64,000 bases of DNA from Actinokineospora auranticolor (lineage in GTDB: Bacteria; Actinomycetota; Actinomycetes; Mycobacteriales; Pseudonocardiaceae): positions 310,001-374,000 of the forward strand of contig NZ_PTIX01000001.1 in assembly GCF_002934265.1 (NCBI RefSeq). The letters are read 5' to 3'. Under the pieces are notes generated by a model that saw only the letters and a list, made by a program, of their open reading frames with translations, was not told where the DNA came from and searched no databases. The position numbers and the translations under genes are program-made. Positions 61,135-64,000 of the stretch are shown piece by piece; positions within the stretch are counted from its first letter, which is position 1, and every line of letters begins with the position of its first letter.

Positions 61135-61199
61135 CATCTCGATGAAGCCGAGCGCCTGGTAGTCCGTGCCACGCCGGTTCGTCAGAGCCGCCCGCCTGT

Positions 61200-61671
61200 C
61201 AGAAGTTCATCGACGGTGGGCGGCTCCGGCGCGATCGGCGCCTTCGGCCCGGATGTGGGTGAGTTGCTGAGGTGGAAGGTCTTGAAGGCGCGGGCAAGGC
61301 CGCAGGGCGGTTGATGAGGCCGCGGGCAAGGTCGACGAGGGTGCCGAGGGCGAGTCCATGGCGGCGCGTGGTGGGCGGCCTCGACCGTCGATGACATCGA
61401 CCGACCTGGTGGCGAGCTGATCGGCCAGGCCGGGAGCATGGCGTCGATCCGTGAGGTCAAGGGCGGCATGGCCGAAGCCGAGGCGATGTTCCAGCAGTTG
61501 GCCCGAAACGGTACCGGGGTGGCCCAGAACGACGATTTCATTTGAGTCAAACTGGACGATGGTGGAATCGTTCAACTCCGCTGGGTCATGTCACGGAGTC
61601 CGAACTCCGCGGCTACCATTGATGTGAATATCGCGGGCCTGCCCATCGAGAAGGTGAAGTTCAACCCATGA
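61200..61671 (+). pseudogene. Second toxin C-terminal remnant
   Basis: Frame-shifted debris leads into GQAGSMASIREVKGGMAEAEAMFQQLARNG and VAQNDDFI, then a TGA at 61543, then VKLDDGGIVQLRWVMSRSPNS and IDVNIAGLPIEKVKFNP. The TGA probably replaced an Arg CGA. The last stop overlaps the following gene start (ATGA), as is usual for a toxin followed by its immunity gene. Confidence 0.65.
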
Positions 61672-62009
61672 TCGAGTCGGAGTTGATAGCGGTGATGTCC
61701 GTGGTCGTGGACATCAGTCGAGAACTCGAGGACGATCACGTCGAGCTGTGGAAGCTGCCCAAGAACCTCCGCGCGGTGTTGCCTTCGGCCGATGACGATC
61801 AGATCCAGGGGATCACCCGCGCCATGCTGATCGCCTTACTGGACAGCAATGTGGTACTGGGCGATCTCAGTGGCAAAACCGGACTGTTCGAGCCATGGCC
61901 CGAGCCCGTGGCGTCGATTGACATCGCGATGGCGATGTGGCGTGACCTAGGACGTGATCCGAACATAGGCGATGTGGCCTGGCTGTCGCGACTGCCCAGA
62001 GCTGATTGA
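61668..62009 (+). CDS. Probable immunity protein
   Basis: 113 acidic residues from ATG 61668: MIESELIAVMSVVVDISRELEDDHVELWKLPKNLR and a helical remainder. No signal or membrane segment. It is translationally coupled to the dead toxin remnant, so it was most likely that toxin's antidote. Family not named. Confidence 0.65.
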   Translation: MIESELIAVMSVVVDISRELEDDHVELWKLPKNLRAVLPSADDDQIQGITRAMLIALLDSNVVLGDLSGKTGLFEPWPEPVASIDIAMAMWRDLGRDPNIGDVAWLSRLPRAD

Positions 62010-62111
62010 GAACATCTTGAACGCACGGCGCGACCACAACCTGACTCGGCTTGAACTCGGCCGCTTTCCTGCCTGTAGAGCTGAACGTCACCGAACCGAG
62101 AGGGCGTGGGA

Positions 62112-62483
62112 ATGAACACACCCATGGAGGCGACCCGGTCCGCGGTCGCGCAAGTATGGCAGGGCGTGCTGGACGGCACCATCAGCCGCGACGAAGCCCA
62201 CCGGTGGGCCGCGCCGTGGGTGGAGGGCGATTCAGGCGTGGAGGATCCGATGACCAACTCGGGCTTGCAGCACTTGCACGGGTTCGACCTGGTGTGGGTC
62301 GACGACGCCCGTACAACCGTCCGGCACGGTGGTGGCGGGCTACCCGCGCATACGCGGACGGATGTCCAGCAGGCGTTCGCGGCCTGGCGCACGGCTTGCG
62401 ACAGCTATGACGCCGACCCGGCGGGGTACCTCCGCCGGGTGAAGGCGGCGGCGTTGGCTGCCCTGTCGGAAGAGTCGCGCTGA
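62112..62483 (+). CDS. Hypothetical protein, possible immunity gene
   Basis: 123 residues from ATG 62112 (GAGGGCGTGGGA upstream). A helical N-terminus (AVAQVWQGVLDGTISRDEAHRWAAPWVEG) and a conserved-looking LQHLHGFDL core precede an Ala-rich helical end. This type of small acidic protein is common beside actinomycete polymorphic toxins. Its own toxin is not visible. Confidence 0.6.
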   Translation: MNTPMEATRSAVAQVWQGVLDGTISRDEAHRWAAPWVEGDSGVEDPMTNSGLQHLHGFDLVWVDDARTTVRHGGGGLPAHTRTDVQQAFAAWRTACDSYDADPAGYLRRVKAAALAALSEESR

Positions 62484-62674
62484 CCGCGGCCGCCCGGGAC
62501 GGATCCAGTCTCTCGACTCGCCGGTCACGCGAACCGGCTGCGAGATGAAGCGAAGGCTGCCGGTTCTGCGAGGCTGCCACCACGTGGGAGATAGTCGATG
62601 ACTGTCAAGGGCGTGTAGAGCGGGGCGACGGGATCATGTCGCGCCAGACTGTCAACAACCCATGTCAGTTTCAG

Positions 62675-62696
62675 ACTCGGAGTGTGGCACTCCGTG
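62675..62696 (+). repeat. 22-bp direct repeat, right copy
   Basis: ACTCGGAGTGTGGCACTCCG plus TG, in the same orientation as 59715-59736. The two copies are 2,960 bases apart and lie just inside the two halves of the broken permease gene. Confidence 0.75.
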
Positions 62697-62721
62697 TTGG
62701 GATGGTCATCACCGAATTGTT

Positions 62722-63428
62722 GGACCTGCTCGGTGTGCACCGTGGATGCTCGGGGCGCCCGGTACCGAGGGCGCCGATGAGGGCGCCGGGCAGCTACGTG
62801 GTGAACCTGTTCGCCGCGCTGCTGTGCCTGCTGATCGCGTTCGTGCTCAACCAGGGCATGAAGAACGCCGCGCGGTTCGAGACGGTTCTGGTCTACCTCA
62901 AGGTCGCGGTGGTGCTGTTGGTGATCGTGGTCGGTGTCTTCCACATCGACGCGGGCAACTACGACCCGTTCTTCCCGTTCGGGGTGTCCGGCGTGTTCAC
63001 CGATGCCGCCACGGTGTTCTTCGCGGCGTTCGGCTACGACGCGATGAGCACGGCTGCGGATCACCTTGTTGCTGGGTGGCGCGGCGGCGGTGATCGTCGG
63101 GTTCCTGCCGATCGGGGAGGCGGCCGAGCTGACCGACATCGGCATCCTGCTGGCGTTCGTCGTGGTGTGCGTGGCGGTGGTCGTGTTGCGGTACAAGCGG
63201 CCCGACCTGCCGCGCACCTCCCGGACCCCGGGGATGCCGGTGGTGCCGATCGTGGGTGTGGTGTTCTCGCGGTGGCTGATCACGTTCCTCCAGGTCGAGA
63301 CCTGGCTGCGGTTCGTCGTCTGGTTCGCGATCGGGCTGGTGGTGTACTTCGTCGCCTACGGCAGGCGGCACTCCGCGCCGGCCCGATCGGCTGCCGAGGA
63401 CGAACAGGGCACCGCCGAGCAGTTGTAG
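62722..63428 (+). pseudogene. Amino-acid permease (APC family), 3' fragment
   Basis: Homology resumes with WMLGAPGTEGADEGA, changes frame near 62790, and continues APGSYVVNLFAALLCLLIAFVLNQG...FGYDAMSTAA. An internal deletion of roughly 170 codons joins this to GGAAAVIVGFLPIGEAAELTDIGIL and the C-terminal helices, ending at 63428. Together with 59257-59697 it is one gene broken by an insertion, a nonsense codon, a frameshift and a deletion. Confidence 0.78.
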
Positions 63429-64000
63429 CGCGACCATGCCGACGATCGTCGTGCGGTCGCCGAGCGCCGCGTACGCGACGCCGCCCGCGACGAGGCCGAG
63501 CATGCCGCCGACCAGGATGATCGCGGAGATCAGGGACAGGGTGTGCGTGCGGAGGCCGGGTGGGACGCGGGTGAGTTGCACGGCTCCCGCCGGGCCGTTG
63601 GTGAGGCCGTTGAACACGCCCGCCACGCCGAGGCACGCGATGAGCAGGGTGGGTGTCAGGTCGATGAGGAGTACGCCGAAGAGGAGGGCCTGCGCCAGTT
63701 TGCCCGTGGTCGTCAGCGGGATCAGCGGGTAGCGGCGGACGGCGCGGGTGGCGGCCAGGCTGCCGACCAGCGCGCCGCCGCCGAAGGCGCTCAGCGCCGC
63801 GCCCACCACGGTGACGTCGCCGCCGAAGCGGGTCGCGGCGAGGACGGGGATGCCGACGAACAGGGTCTGCCAGGCCATTTCGGTGAGCACGGTGGCCGCG
63901 GTCCAGCAGAGCAGCAGCCGATCCGCGCGCAGGCAGCGCCAGCCGTCGGCGGGTTTGGTGGGTGCCGTCGGGCGCGGCACCGGGGCGGGGACGCGGCGCC
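62997..64000 (-). CDS. MFS transporter, partial at window edge
   Basis: The frame enters from the right edge. About six membrane helices are visible (LLCWTAATVLTEMAWQTLFVGIPVLAA..., ALLFGVLLIDLTPTLLIACLGVAGVFNGL..., SLISAIILVGGMLGLVAGGVAYAAL), the second half of an MFS carrier. Homology ends near 63400 (LFVLGSRSGRRG). From there the open frame to 62997 is antisense to the permease fragment and reads as charged nonsense, so the original stop has probably been lost. A GTG at 63980 is not the true start because the frame is open beyond it. Confidence 0.65.
   Translation of the reverse strand, partial: RRVPAPVPRPTAPTKPADGWRCLRADRLLLCWTAATVLTEMAWQTLFVGIPVLAATRFGGDVTVVGAALSAFGGGALVGSLAATRAVRRYPLIPLTTTGKLAQALLFGVLLIDLTPTLLIACLGVAGVFNGLTNGPAGAVQLTRVPPGLRTHTLSLISAIILVGGMLGLVAGGVAYAALGDRTTIVGMVALQLLGGALFVLGSRSGRRGVPPAVGDEVHHQPDREPDDEPQPGLDLEERDQPPREHHTHDRHHRHPRGPGGARQVGPLVPQHDHRHAHHDERQQDADVGQLGRLPDRQEPDDHRRRATQQQGDPQPCSSRRSRTPRRTPWRHR

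Overview
The window is high-GC DNA with GTG and TTG starts, GTGA/ATGA stop-start overlaps and GC-rich third codon positions. It is typical of a filamentous actinomycete. Class I lysyl-tRNA synthetase, a Ro60 gene, a narGHJI operon and paired histidine kinase/LuxR modules fit the Pseudonocardiales best, but I cannot name a genus.

Layout. 1-0.85 kb: the end of a partial gene and non-coding DNA. 0.85-1.7 kb: an ArsR/SRPBCC pair read leftward, with a palindromic operator at the regulator's start. 1.86-16.2 kb: one long rightward operon joined by stop-start overlaps. It encodes a MoxR AAA+ ATPase, a DUF58 protein, a transglutaminase-like membrane protein without its catalytic Cys and His, and a secreted PKD/beta-helix protein. 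These are followed by an alpha/beta hydrolase, a caspase-like protease, an unrecognised protein and a large protein combining a Lon(S16)-like domain, a membrane helix and WD40-type repeats. This is the best candidate here for an undescribed protein system.

16.3-24.7 kb is an RNA-rich region. It has tRNA-Arg, tRNA-Gln, class I LysRS, a tRNA-Lys with an odd T-loop, and a Ro60/Rsr gene. Just upstream of Ro60 lies a convincing Y RNA: a 17-bp end stem closing a circularly permuted tRNA-like domain. Three 69-nt tRNA-like genes with the same shortened D-arm lie around it. 24.7-31.8 kb is a leftward respiratory nitrate reductase operon, narGHJI, plus an HPP-family membrane protein. 32-36 kb holds a small unknown gene and DNA polymerase III alpha.

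36.1-37.8 kb has no intact gene. It contains a frameshifted gene, four copies of a ~90-bp dispersed repeat, a large inverted repeat and a tRNA relic. 37.8-48 kb carries ordinary accessory genes: LysR, DUF6300, phosphoribosyltransferase, amidase, FAD monooxygenase with a MarR, a second MarR with a VOC protein, P450 with a TetR, and DUF2218. Clear paired operators sit beside both MarR genes, and a ~300-bp pentamer satellite lies between them.

48-59 kb holds two mirror-image modules, each an ABC transporter (FtsX permease plus ATPase) beside a histidine kinase/response regulator pair. A dead IS630-type element lies between them and sits exactly in a TAG stop codon. 59.2-63.4 kb is a wrecked amino-acid permease gene split by a ~3 kb insert. 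The insert carries RHS debris, a DUF6883-type toxin domain, a DUF4926-type partner, a second dead toxin remnant and two probable immunity genes, with 22-bp direct repeats near its ends. The window ends inside a leftward MFS transporter.
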